Positions 1-7,691 of a stretch of DNA of 64,000 bases are shown piece after piece; position 1 is the stretch's first letter; each line of letters starts with the position of its first letter. The DNA comes from Nonomuraea sp. SYSU D8015. GTDB taxonomy: Bacteria > Actinomycetota > Actinomycetes > Streptosporangiales > Streptosporangiaceae. The position numbers and the translations under genes are program-made. Location: positions 214,843-278,842 of the forward strand of contig NZ_VJYI01000016.1 in the NCBI RefSeq assembly GCF_008065375.1, given 5' to 3'. The notes below the pieces were generated by a model. That model had not been told where the DNA came from. It did no database searches and was given only the letters and a program-made list of their open reading frames with translations.

Positions 1-213
1 CGCCAGCCGCACGTCGCCGATCTTGCCGACGCGTACGCCCAGGTAGGCCACGTCGAAGCCGCGCACGAGCCCGGGCGAGGAGACGAACTCGGCCGACACC
101 CGGTACGGCCGCTCGATCGCGTCGAGCCGGATGATCGTGCTGAAGGCCCAGATCGTCATGACGACCCCCAGCACCACGAAGAACCCCAGGTTGAGATAGA
201 TCCGGTTTCTCAT
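1..213 (-). CDS. MceF-position MCE family protein (partial)
   Basis: N-terminal 71 residues of the last gene of the mce operon; the rest lies off the window's left edge. One transmembrane anchor is visible near residues 7-26 (LNLGFFVVLGVVMTIWAF), followed by the start of an MlaD/MCE domain with the typical 'GFDVAYLGVRVGKIGDVRL' turn. MCE proteins form the periplasmic or extracytoplasmic lipid-shuttling part of an ABC-type lipid importer with the YrbE permeases. The ATG overlaps the stop of the preceding gene by four bases (ATGA), so the two are translationally coupled. The MceF assignment rests on position in the canonical A-F order. Confidence 0.85.
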   Translation of the reverse strand, partial: MRNRIYLNLGFFVVLGVVMTIWAFSTIIRLDAIERPYRVSAEFVSSPGLVRGFDVAYLGVRVGKIGDVRLA

Positions 214-1208
214 CGCGGCGGCTCCAGCAGCAGGCGGAAGTCCTCGACCCGGTTCGGCCGCGGCCCGCTGTCCGACCTCTGGGGCAGCAGCACGCCCTTC
301 AGCCAGACGTAGATCAGCACCTGCCCGTTCACCGTGATCGGCGGCGCGTCCAGGTACTTCTGGACCTTCGCCACCAGCGCCTTCAGGTCCTCTTTGCCCC
401 GCTGCATCGAGGAGGAGACGGCTTCGAGCTCGCGCAGCAGCGTGCGCAGCCGGGCGGCGTGGCGCGGGTAGACGGTCAGGTTGGCCTCCCGCGCCAGGTT
501 CGTCAGCGCGACGATCGTCTTCTTGATGTGCTTGCGCCCGTGCGCGACGCGCGAGGTGGCCGCGGCCAGCGTTCCCGGCAGCCGGTCCAGCTCGGCGCTG
601 CCCTTCGCCAGGTCGTCGCCCAGCCTGGCGAGCGCGTCGATGCTGGTGGCCAGGTCGGCGCGGGCGGCGGAGTACGCGTCGGTGACCTCGGCCGTCTGCC
701 TGATCAGCTTGTTGACGTCGTCGCCCTGCCCGGCGAACGCGGTCGAGGCCGCGTCCAGGATGGCGTTGACGTCCTGCGCGCCGAGCGCCTCGATGAGCGG
801 CCCCGCCTTGGCGGTGACCTGCTCGATGTCCGGCTCGACCGACGTGTCGGCGATGGTCGCCCCGGTGGGCAGGTACGGGCCCGTGGACAGGTCCTTGCCC
901 TTCGGCGGGGTGAGCAGCACGTAGTTCTCGCCCAGGACCGACGTCTTGGCCACGGTGGCGGTGCTGCCCTGCGGCACCCGGTGCTCCGACTTGATCGACA
1001 TCGTCACCTTCGCCCGGTAGCCCTGCAGCCGGATGTCGGTGACCGTCCCCACCCGCACGTCCGCGATCTGCACGCTGTGCCCGGCCACCAGGCTCTGGAC
1101 GTCGTCGAAGACCGCGTGCAGCGTCAGGCCGCCGGTGGGCGCGCCGAGCGTCTGCAGCGAGCACGACGCGGTGACGAACAGGGCCAGGCATCCGGCCGCG
1201 ATCCTCAT
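210..1208 (-). CDS. MCE family lipoprotein, MceE position
   Basis: 332-residue MCE protein with a lipoprotein signal peptide: charged start, hydrophobic stretch and a lipobox-like VTASC with Cys near residue 16. The MCE domain follows (VFDDVQSLVAGHSVQIADV, about residues 30-110), then a long helical region and a basic C-terminus. It corresponds to the LprK/MceE lipoprotein of mycobacterial mce operons and should sit on the outer face of the membrane as part of the lipid-transport tube. The chosen ATG makes a four-base ATGA overlap with the gene upstream; a much longer reading frame runs through without matching family length. Confidence 0.9.
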   Translation of the reverse strand: MRIAAGCLALFVTASCSLQTLGAPTGGLTLHAVFDDVQSLVAGHSVQIADVRVGTVTDIRLQGYRAKVTMSIKSEHRVPQGSTATVAKTSVLGENYVLLTPPKGKDLSTGPYLPTGATIADTSVEPDIEQVTAKAGPLIEALGAQDVNAILDAASTAFAGQGDDVNKLIRQTAEVTDAYSAARADLATSIDALARLGDDLAKGSAELDRLPGTLAAATSRVAHGRKHIKKTIVALTNLAREANLTVYPRHAARLRTLLRELEAVSSSMQRGKEDLKALVAKVQKYLDAPPITVNGQVLIYVWLKGVLLPQRSDSGPRPNRVEDFRLLLEPPR

Positions 1209-2230
1209 CGCCGCCTCCCGCGCTGCTCGAAGGGGCAGTTGCTCAGCCCGTTGGGCAGGCACGGCACCCGCCCCAGGTTCAGGGCCTCGAACAGCGGCGT
1301 CAGCCACGCCCTGGTCATCGCGTTGAGCACGACGCGGATCTTCAGCACGTGCTGCTTCCTGTCCCATGCCTCGATCACCACGTCCGCGAAGTCGGCCGCG
1401 CCCTGGACCGCCTGCGCCATGGACGCGCTGTTGGCCCGGACCGTCAGCACCAGCTCGGCCAGCGTCCCCGCGGCCTGCGGCAGCCGTTCGGAGTACTGCT
1501 CGATGACCACGTCGCCGCGCCGTACGAACTCCGCCATGCTCGACACGAAGCCGCGCAGCCGCCGCCGCTCCTCGGCCAGGATCGCGCTGGCCTCGGAGAA
1601 CGCGTCGATCGCGCCGGTCACCTGCCTCTCGCGCTCGTTGAGCGTGGTGGCGAGCCGGTTGAGGCCCTTGGCCAGGTCGATGAGCTGCTGGTCCTGCTTG
1701 GCCAGGGTGCCGGTGAGCTCCGCGGTGTCGGCGATCGCGTTGTTGATGGTCTTGCCGCGGCCCCTGACCCCGTCGGCCAGGTCGCCGGCCACGTCGCCCA
1801 GCTTCTCGTCGTCGAGCGCGTCGGTCAGCTTGGTGAACGCGTCGAGCGCGTCGTCGATCTCCACCGGCAGGTCGGTGCGCTCCAGCGGGATGATGGTGCC
1901 GGGCGCGATCCGCTGGTCGCCGGGTTTCCACGGGGGATAGAGGACGACGTTCCGCTCGCCGAGGGTGTTCTGGGGCGCGACCACGGCCTTGACGTCGGCG
2001 GGCAGCGGCACGTTCCGGTCGACGCGCAGGCCGACGCGGACCTTGTCGCCGTCGATGCGGATGCTGTCCACGTACCCGGCGTCCAGGCCCATCACCTTGA
2101 TCCGCGCCTCTTCGTACAGGGACGGGGCCTTGCTGAAGATCGCGACCAGCCGGTACGGCTCCGCTCCGAGTACGGAGCATCCGGACGCCAGGAACACCCC
2201 GGCGACCAGCACCGCCACGAACCCCCTCAC
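1205..2230 (-). CDS. MCE family lipoprotein, MceD position
   Basis: 341-residue MCE protein. The signal peptide ends in a clear lipobox (LASGC, Cys near residue 18), so it is probably lipidated like its downstream neighbour. The MCE domain covers about residues 25-110 (VAIFSKAPSLYEEARIKV...MGLDAGYVDSI), followed by a coiled helical domain. It starts with GTG, which overlaps the stop of the Pro/Ala-rich ORF by four bases (GTGA). In mycobacterial operons the MceD slot is usually membrane-anchored rather than lipidated, so two adjacent lipoproteins is a mild departure. Function by family: extracytoplasmic lipid-binding subunit of the YrbE-Mce importer. Confidence 0.88.
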   Translation of the reverse strand: MRGFVAVLVAGVFLASGCSVLGAEPYRLVAIFSKAPSLYEEARIKVMGLDAGYVDSIRIDGDKVRVGLRVDRNVPLPADVKAVVAPQNTLGERNVVLYPPWKPGDQRIAPGTIIPLERTDLPVEIDDALDAFTKLTDALDDEKLGDVAGDLADGVRGRGKTINNAIADTAELTGTLAKQDQQLIDLAKGLNRLATTLNERERQVTGAIDAFSEASAILAEERRRLRGFVSSMAEFVRRGDVVIEQYSERLPQAAGTLAELVLTVRANSASMAQAVQGAADFADVVIEAWDRKQHVLKIRVVLNAMTRAWLTPLFEALNLGRVPCLPNGLSNCPFEQRGRRR

Positions 2231-2802
2231 AGGCCCTCCCCTCTACCGCCCGAACCCGACCCGCCCTCCACCCCTCCTGGGCACACCGCCCCCTTGCACC
2301 CACCCGCGACCCTCGGCAGGACCCGGCGGGGCGCGTCAACAGGCGACCTGAGAGCCGGGCCGAACGCCTCAACGGAGCGCGGGGAGGCAGGGATGTCGGC
2401 GGATGCCGTGCGCGCCGGGCTGGGCGCTTCGGCAGAGGGACGTCGCCGCTCACGGCCCGACCACCGGCCACCTGGCGGCCCGCAACGCCCGCGCGACAGC
2501 GGACGGTGCCATCGACGCGCGGGATTCGCCGGCTGGGGGAGAGCCGGGGCGGGCGAGGCCGATGGCGCAAGGACGGGGTCGGGCGCGCCGGCGGGTCCCA
2601 TGAGCCCCGGCCCGCACGTCTCGGCGGGTCGCGCCGAGGCCGGGGCAGGCGGCCCGGTGCGCCCCGGTGAGTGTCGGGGAGTCGAGGCGGGGCACGCCGG
2701 CGTGGAGGCAGGGAGGGGCGGTCCGGACGCCCCAGCGGGGCGCGGGGCGGGGGAGCAGGCCCGGAGGGCGAGGGGGCAGGTGCGGTCAGGGGGAGGGGTC
2801 AT
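2227..2802 (-). CDS. Pro/Ala-rich disordered protein coupled between mceC and mceD
   Basis: 191-residue ORF that fills the only sizeable gap in the mce operon. Its ATG overlaps the mceC stop (ATGA) and its TGA overlaps the mceD GTG (GTGA), the same coupling seen between the recognised genes. The product starts MTPPPDRTC and is dominated by Pro, Ala, Gly, Ser and Arg, with several Cys, no membrane segment, no signal peptide and no recognisable domain; it should be disordered. It may be a split-off low-complexity tail of MceC, since Mce proteins in other actinobacteria can carry Pro-rich C-termini, or only an open frame that happens to preserve coupling. No function is assigned. Confidence 0.5.
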   Translation of the reverse strand: MTPPPDRTCPLALRACSPAPRPAGASGPPLPASTPACPASTPRHSPGRTGPPAPASARPAETCGPGLMGPAGAPDPVLAPSASPAPALPQPANPARRWHRPLSRGRCGPPGGRWSGRERRRPSAEAPSPARTASADIPASPRSVEAFGPALRSPVDAPRRVLPRVAGGCKGAVCPGGVEGGSGSGGRGEGL

Positions 2803-3827
2803 CGGTCGTTCCTCCTGTCCTTGGCGATGGCGGCGAGCACCTCCGGGTTGATCGGCCCGAGACCCGTGGCTATGGCCTCGAGCCACGGGCCCTGGCCGCC
2901 CATCGTGGACAGGCCGGTGAACGTCGGCCCCGCCCACGCCAGCAGCGAGTTGAGCTGCTCGTTGCTCCCGCTGAGCCGGGTGGTGATGGCCGCGTTGTCG
3001 TCCAGCACCTGCACCAGCGCCCGCTCGTGCTCGTTGATCAGCCGCGTGGTGCTCTGCACCAGATCGCTGCCGTCACCGAGCAGCACGCGCAGCTCGTTCC
3101 GGCGTCGACGCAGCTCGCTCAGCATGATCTCGATGCCGTCGATGAGCCGCACGAGCTGCTTGTCCTTCTTCTCCAGGACGTCCATGATCTTGGTGCCGTT
3201 GTCGAGCAGCCGCTGGAGCTGCGGCTCGCTCTTGCTGATCGTGTCCGAAAGGTCGCCGATGTTCTCCAGCAGCCGGGTGATCCGGCCGCGCCTGGCGAGG
3301 TCGACCTTGCCGAGCTCGGTGAGCAGGTCGTCCACGGCCTCGGTGTCCAGCCGCTCCACCAGGCGGGTCGCGTCCTTGATGGCGTCGTTGATCAGTGTGG
3401 GCACGCCGGTCCGGTCCATCGGGATGCGCCGCTGCGCCTCGGGGAGCTGGTCCATGTACGGGGGGGCCGACACGGCGCCGGTCAGCTTCAGGTAGCGGCC
3501 GCCGAGCAGGTTGGACAGGGCGACGTCGGCGCGGGTGCTCCGGCCGAGCCGCACGCCGTCGTCCACCCGCCAGGTGACGATCACGTGACCCTGCGCGTAG
3601 TCGGCGCGCACCTCGGTGACCTCGCCGACGCGTACCCCCGCGATCCGCACGTCGTTGCCGCTGCGCAGCCCGCCGGAGTCGGCGAAGACGCCCGACATGG
3701 TGTAGCCGCCCTCCAGCAGGCCGAGATTGCCGACCAGGAACGTGGCGACGAGGATCGTGGCGAGCGTGGCCAGCGACACCAGCCCGACGGCGTACTTGTT
3801 GCGGTCGCGGAAGGACTTGAGCGCCAT
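2799..3827 (-). CDS. MCE family protein, MceC position
   Basis: 342-residue MCE protein with an N-terminal transmembrane anchor at about residues 12-33 (VGLVSLATLATILVATFLVG) and an MCE domain after it (GVFADSGGLRSGNDVRIAGV). The remainder is a long alpha-helical region with many heptad-like Leu/Ile residues (LERLDTEAVDDLLTELGKV), as expected for the tube-forming part of Mce proteins. The start ATG overlaps the mceB stop by one base (TGATG). It follows MceB and precedes the Pro/Ala-rich ORF, so MceC is the positional assignment. Confidence 0.9.
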   Translation of the reverse strand: MALKSFRDRNKYAVGLVSLATLATILVATFLVGNLGLLEGGYTMSGVFADSGGLRSGNDVRIAGVRVGEVTEVRADYAQGHVIVTWRVDDGVRLGRSTRADVALSNLLGGRYLKLTGAVSAPPYMDQLPEAQRRIPMDRTGVPTLINDAIKDATRLVERLDTEAVDDLLTELGKVDLARRGRITRLLENIGDLSDTISKSEPQLQRLLDNGTKIMDVLEKKDKQLVRLIDGIEIMLSELRRRRNELRVLLGDGSDLVQSTTRLINEHERALVQVLDDNAAITTRLSGSNEQLNSLLAWAGPTFTGLSTMGGQGPWLEAIATGLGPINPEVLAAIAKDRRNDR

Positions 3828-4867
3828 CACCGGCCGCCCACCATGAGCTTGCGCAGGTCCTCGGTGCTCTGGACCCGGCTGTTGCGCAGCGGCGGCGGCG
3901 ACTGCATCCCGTACGGGCACGGCGCCGGCCCCAGAGCCAGGCAGGGGACCGCGGTGATGAAGTAGTGGCCCCGGTTGACGGTGGAGTAGCCGCGGGCGAG
4001 CGACGGCTGCAGCGTGGCGACCGCCTTGTCTATCTTGTCCACGTTGCGCCGGATGCCGCCGGTGAGCCCGGTCAGGTTGTCGACCAGGGCGCCGAGCTCG
4101 CCGGCGTTCTTGCCGAGCACCTCGTTCTGGGTGCGGATCGTGGTCGAGAGCTCCACCAGCGAGTCGTCGATCAGCTTGCGGTTGGCGGCGAAGGCGTCCG
4201 TCAGCGTGACCAGGTTGTCGACGAGCCGCTCGATCTGCTGGTCCCGGCGGGCGACCACGTCGGTGACGGTGGCGTAGTCCTTCAGCAGCTGCTCGATGGT
4301 CTTCCTGCGGTCGTTCACCGTCGTGGTGATCGCGTTGACGTTGTCGAGCAGCCGCGGGATGTTGCGCTGGTTGCCTTTGAGCGACTTGGCGGCCGCGGTG
4401 AGAAGCTGGTTGATCTGCTCGGGGTCGAGGCTGCGGGTGAGCGGGCCGAGGTCGCTGACCAGCTCCCCGATGTCCACCACGGAGGAGGTGCGGGCGATGC
4501 GGCCGCCGGGCGGCAGCCGGTCCGGCGCGGTGCCGGGCAGCAGGTAGACCACGCGCTGGCCGACGGCGTTGCGCCAGCGGATGGCGGCCTCGGTGTCGGC
4601 GGGGACCCGGACCGCGTCCTGCACCTCCATGGTCACCTCGGCCCGGCCGTCCACCACACTGATCGCGGACACCTGGCCCACCGGCGCTCCGGCGATCTTG
4701 ACCTGGTCGCCCTCGGTCAGTCCCGACACGTCGTCGAAGGTGGCGACGAGCCGGTAGCCGCCGCCGGCGCCGATCCGCTCGATCTGCACGCTGATCAGCA
4801 CGATCAGCGAAACGGTCAGCCCGACGAACAGCGCGAACCTGACGAACAGCCATCCCCGGCGGGCCAT
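3827..4867 (-). CDS. MCE family protein, MceB position
   Basis: 346-residue MCE protein. The N-terminal membrane anchor is at about residues 7-27 (LFVRFALFVGLTVSLIVLIS), the MCE domain at about 35-115 (VATFDDVSGLTEGDQVKIAG), followed by a helical domain. The C-terminal part (VPCLALGPAPCPYGMQSPPP) resembles the Cys-containing tail common in actinobacterial MceB proteins. It begins one base after the mceA stop and runs into mceC with a one-base overlap. Role by family: membrane-anchored lipid-binding component of the importer. Confidence 0.9.
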   Translation of the reverse strand: MARRGWLFVRFALFVGLTVSLIVLISVQIERIGAGGGYRLVATFDDVSGLTEGDQVKIAGAPVGQVSAISVVDGRAEVTMEVQDAVRVPADTEAAIRWRNAVGQRVVYLLPGTAPDRLPPGGRIARTSSVVDIGELVSDLGPLTRSLDPEQINQLLTAAAKSLKGNQRNIPRLLDNVNAITTTVNDRRKTIEQLLKDYATVTDVVARRDQQIERLVDNLVTLTDAFAANRKLIDDSLVELSTTIRTQNEVLGKNAGELGALVDNLTGLTGGIRRNVDKIDKAVATLQPSLARGYSTVNRGHYFITAVPCLALGPAPCPYGMQSPPPLRNSRVQSTEDLRKLMVGGR

Positions 4868-4868
4868 C

Positions 4869-5888
4869 TCAGCGCCTCCCGTCGGTGGGACCGCAGGCGC
4901 CGACGATCAGCTCGCACACGTCGGTGGCGACGAACGCCTCGACCTGGAGCTGGCGGGTGTTGCCCGGGCCCTGCGCCTCGATCAGCTCGTTGAGGAGGTC
5001 GACCAGGCGGTTGAACCCGCGTACGCCGTCGCCGGCCAGGCCGAGCTGGGCGTAGATGAGGGCGGCCACGCGCTCGCCCGAGTGCACGCCTGCCCGCAGG
5101 TTCTGCCGGTGCTTGCGCAGGCCGTGCGCCGCCTGGCCGGAGACGGAGGTGACCTCCTGGAGCAGGGCGCGCACCTTGCCTGCGCGTTCGAGCAGGTCGG
5201 GGGTGATGACGTTGACGTCGGACGAGATCGACACCAGCTCGTCGCCCTTGTCCGACAGGGCCGTGCCGAGCGCGGCGGCGTCGTGCAGGAACTGCCTGGC
5301 CCGGTCTCGGTGCCGGTGTGCGACCCCGACGACGGTGCCGGCGTCGCCGATCAGCTCGCGCAGGTGCTTCCCCTCGCCGTCGAGTCCCTTGGCGAGGGTG
5401 TGCACGATCACCGTGACCTCGCGCGGGTCCACGGCGTCCAGCCCGCGGTAGGCGTCGCCGAGCGTGTCGGACAGGTCGATCGGCCCCTCCGTCTTCGTGA
5501 TGATCGCGCCGCTGCCCAGGTAGGGGCCGGTGGTCTCGCCCGTGCCCGGCGTGAGCGCGACGAACTTGGGCCCGAACACCGACGACGGCTCGATGGAGGC
5601 GACCGTGGTCTCGGGCACCCTGACGCCGGGCTCCAGGTGCATGGTCACCACGGCCCGGCCTTTGGCGTCGAGTGACACGGCCGTCACGTCGCCGACCGTG
5701 ATGCCGCGGATCTTGACCGGCGAGTTGGTGTCCAGCCCCTGGCCGGAGCGGGCGAACACGGCGTCGATCCGCGTTCCGCTGATCTCGGTCGCCGTGCGTA
5801 CGACGAACACCGTCGCCGCCGCCAGCAGGGCGAGCACGGCGAACGCGATGCCCATCCGGGCGGCGAGGGAGAGTTCGAATCGGCCCAC
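4869..5888 (-). CDS. MCE family protein, MceA position
   Basis: 339-residue MCE protein and the first Mce subunit after the two permeases. A GTG start gives an N-terminal anchor at about residues 11-31 (MGIAFAVLALLAAATVFVV), then the MCE domain (VFARSGQGLDTNSPVKIRGI, about 38-118) and a helical region. Two Cys near the C-terminus (DVCELIVGACG) could form a disulfide outside the membrane. It lies four bases downstream of the yrbEB stop. Assignment as MceA is by order. Confidence 0.9.
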   Translation of the reverse strand: MGRFELSLAARMGIAFAVLALLAAATVFVVRTATEISGTRIDAVFARSGQGLDTNSPVKIRGITVGDVTAVSLDAKGRAVVTMHLEPGVRVPETTVASIEPSSVFGPKFVALTPGTGETTGPYLGSGAIITKTEGPIDLSDTLGDAYRGLDAVDPREVTVIVHTLAKGLDGEGKHLRELIGDAGTVVGVAHRHRDRARQFLHDAAALGTALSDKGDELVSISSDVNVITPDLLERAGKVRALLQEVTSVSGQAAHGLRKHRQNLRAGVHSGERVAALIYAQLGLAGDGVRGFNRLVDLLNELIEAQGPGNTRQLQVEAFVATDVCELIVGACGPTDGRR

Positions 5889-5892
5889 CGGC

Positions 5893-6747
5893 TCACCCCG
5901 TCAGCGGTATGTTGCCGCCGCCGCCCCAGAACAGGTACGACAACAGCAGGTTGAGGAGCACGATCGTGACGATCGACTGGCGGATGGCGCGGCCCGCCGC
6001 CACCCCCACGCCGACCGGGCCGCCGGTGGCGTTGAAGCCGTGGTAGCAGTGGATCACGATGACCGCGAACGCGAACACGCCCACCTTGGCGACGCTGAAG
6101 AGGATGTCGCTGACCGGCAGGTACAGGTAGAAGTAGTAGTCGTAGACCCCGGGCGCCAGCCCGAAGAGCACCGTGCACATCAGCCGCGTGGCGAAGAAGC
6201 TGGCGAACAACGCGATGAGATAGATCGGCATCAGCGCCAGCAGCGCCGCCACGACCCGGGTGCAGATGAGGTAGGTGAAGGCGTTGATGCCCATCACCTC
6301 CAGCGCGTCGATCTCCTCCGAGATCCGCATCGCGCCCAGCTCCGCCGTGAACGACGAGCCCACCTGCGCCGCCAGCGCCGTGGCCGCGATGATCGGCGTG
6401 ATCTCGCGGACGTTGGCGAAGCTGCCCACCAGGCCCATGAACGACTCCGCGCCGATCGCCTGCAGCCCCTGGTATCCCTGCAGGCCGACGGTCGCGCCCA
6501 CGACGAACGCCATCGTGAACACCACGAAGATCATGCCGCCGCCGATGACGGTCGCCCCGACGCCCACGACGACGTCGCTGACCTGCCGTAAGACGACCTT
6601 GAAGTAGCGCAGCCGCAGCACCACGTCGCGGACGGAGTAGTACAGCACCTTCCACACGAACAGCGGCCAGTCGGCCAGCGTCGCGAACCGCTCGGCGAGA
6701 TCCCGCCCCCGGTGGGCGAGCCTCAGGCCGGCCGTCCGCGTCACCAT
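5893..6747 (-). CDS. YrbE/MlaE family ABC permease (YrbEB position)
   Basis: 284-residue integral membrane protein of the MlaE permease family, the second of the two permeases that pair with Mce proteins and an Mkl-type ATPase encoded elsewhere. Motifs visible are GAMRISEEIDALEVMGINAF (the conserved EEI-DALEVMGI loop) and several hydrophobic spans (VVVGVGATVIGGGMIFVVF; LLALMPIYLIALFASFF). It starts with an ATG overlapping the yrbEA stop by one base (TGATG). An N-terminal cytoplasmic stretch (about 50 residues) precedes the first membrane helix, as is usual for YrbEB. Confidence 0.92.
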   Translation of the reverse strand: MVTRTAGLRLAHRGRDLAERFATLADWPLFVWKVLYYSVRDVVLRLRYFKVVLRQVSDVVVGVGATVIGGGMIFVVFTMAFVVGATVGLQGYQGLQAIGAESFMGLVGSFANVREITPIIAATALAAQVGSSFTAELGAMRISEEIDALEVMGINAFTYLICTRVVAALLALMPIYLIALFASFFATRLMCTVLFGLAPGVYDYYFYLYLPVSDILFSVAKVGVFAFAVIVIHCYHGFNATGGPVGVGVAAGRAIRQSIVTIVLLNLLLSYLFWGGGGNIPLTG

Positions 6748-7550
6748 CACAGAGACCTCGGCGGGTAGGCGAGGAAGTAGACCGCGGAGATCACGTAGTT
6801 GAACGTGAACACCAGCATGAACGTCACCACGGTCGCCTGGTTGACTGCCCGCCCCACGCCGACCGGGCTGGTGGCGCACGTCATGCCCTTGTAGCAGGCG
6901 ACCGCCGCCGCGATGAACCCGAAGATCCACGCCTTGAACAGCGTGACGTACAGGTCGGAGGCCACGACGAGGGACAGCGCCCCGTCGAAGTACGCGCCCG
7001 GCGTCACGCCCTGCACGACCACGTTGAAGAAGTAGCCGCCGCTCGCGCCCGCCAGGATCACCAGCGGGCACAGGCACACCGCGATCGTGCTGGCCGCCCA
7101 CATGCGCGGCGTGACCAGACGGTGGATCGGATTGACCGACATGACCTCCATCGCCGACAGCTCGTCGCGGATGTGCCGCGCGCCGATGTCGGACGTCATG
7201 GCGCTGCCGCCGGCCCCGGCGATGAGCAGCGCGCTGGCCAGCGGCGCCACCTCGCGGATGAGGCCGACGAAGACCGCGCTGCCGGTGGCCGAGCCGGCGC
7301 CGAGCTGCCAGGCCAGCTCGCCCACCTGCAACGCCACGGTTGCGCCCAGCGGCAGGGAGACCAGCAGGACGGGCACGCTGGTGACGCGGGCCAGGAACAC
7401 GCACTGGTCGACGAACTCCCACCACCAGCTCTTGACGTCCCAGCTGCGGCGCAGCCCCTCCAGGGCGATGACGAACAGGTCGCCGACCTGCCCGAGCACC
7501 GACCCGGCCTTGCGTCGGACGTATCCGGACGCATTCCCGGACAGCGCCAT
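6747..7550 (-). CDS. YrbE/MlaE family ABC permease (YrbEA position)
   Basis: 267-residue MlaE-type permease and first gene of the yrbE-mce operon. The family signature loop is present (DIGARHIRDELSAMEVMSVN), with hydrophobic segments typical of five or six membrane helices. The ATG is preceded by GGAGG about ten bases upstream. It probably dimerises with YrbEB to form the membrane channel of the lipid importer. The roughly 140 bases upstream carry the operon promoter and an imperfect palindrome. Confidence 0.92.
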   Translation of the reverse strand: MALSGNASGYVRRKAGSVLGQVGDLFVIALEGLRRSWDVKSWWWEFVDQCVFLARVTSVPVLLVSLPLGATVALQVGELAWQLGAGSATGSAVFVGLIREVAPLASALLIAGAGGSAMTSDIGARHIRDELSAMEVMSVNPIHRLVTPRMWAASTIAVCLCPLVILAGASGGYFFNVVVQGVTPGAYFDGALSLVVASDLYVTLFKAWIFGFIAAAVACYKGMTCATSPVGVGRAVNQATVVTFMLVFTFNYVISAVYFLAYPPRSL

Positions 7551-7586
7551 GAGCTGACCACCTCCGCCGCCTACGGATCAGTCACC

Positions 7587-7607
7587 CTACTGACGGCCTG
7601 TCTAGTA
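7587..7607 (-). promoter_or_regulatory. Imperfect palindrome upstream of the yrbE-mce operon
   Basis: The arms CTACTGAC and GTCTAGTAG are reverse complements except for one inserted base, about 40 bases upstream of the yrbEA start codon. Position and symmetry fit an operator for a TetR/FadR-like repressor of the mce operon, but no regulator gene lies next to it and it does not match an operator I know. Clear -35/-10 boxes are not evident. Confidence 0.3.
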
Positions 7608-7691
7608 GTCGACGCTTTCGCGGGAATTTGAGGAAAAGGTATGAGACCCACGTCACACGTTGTCAGCCCAGCACGAAACGTGTCCGCTTCG

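Noticed and set aside
210..2570. Very long 786-codon minus-strand frame through the MceE and MceD genes
   Set aside because: Only its last 332 codons show MCE features; the upstream part is the shadow of mceD in another frame, and the ATG with ATGA coupling at 1208 gives the family start.
459..2851. Long plus-strand frames opposite the mce genes
   Set aside because: Composition is the Arg/Val/Gly-rich pattern of antisense high-GC coding DNA, with no domains or ribosome sites; the same applies to plus-strand frames opposite 2.7-5.7 kb.
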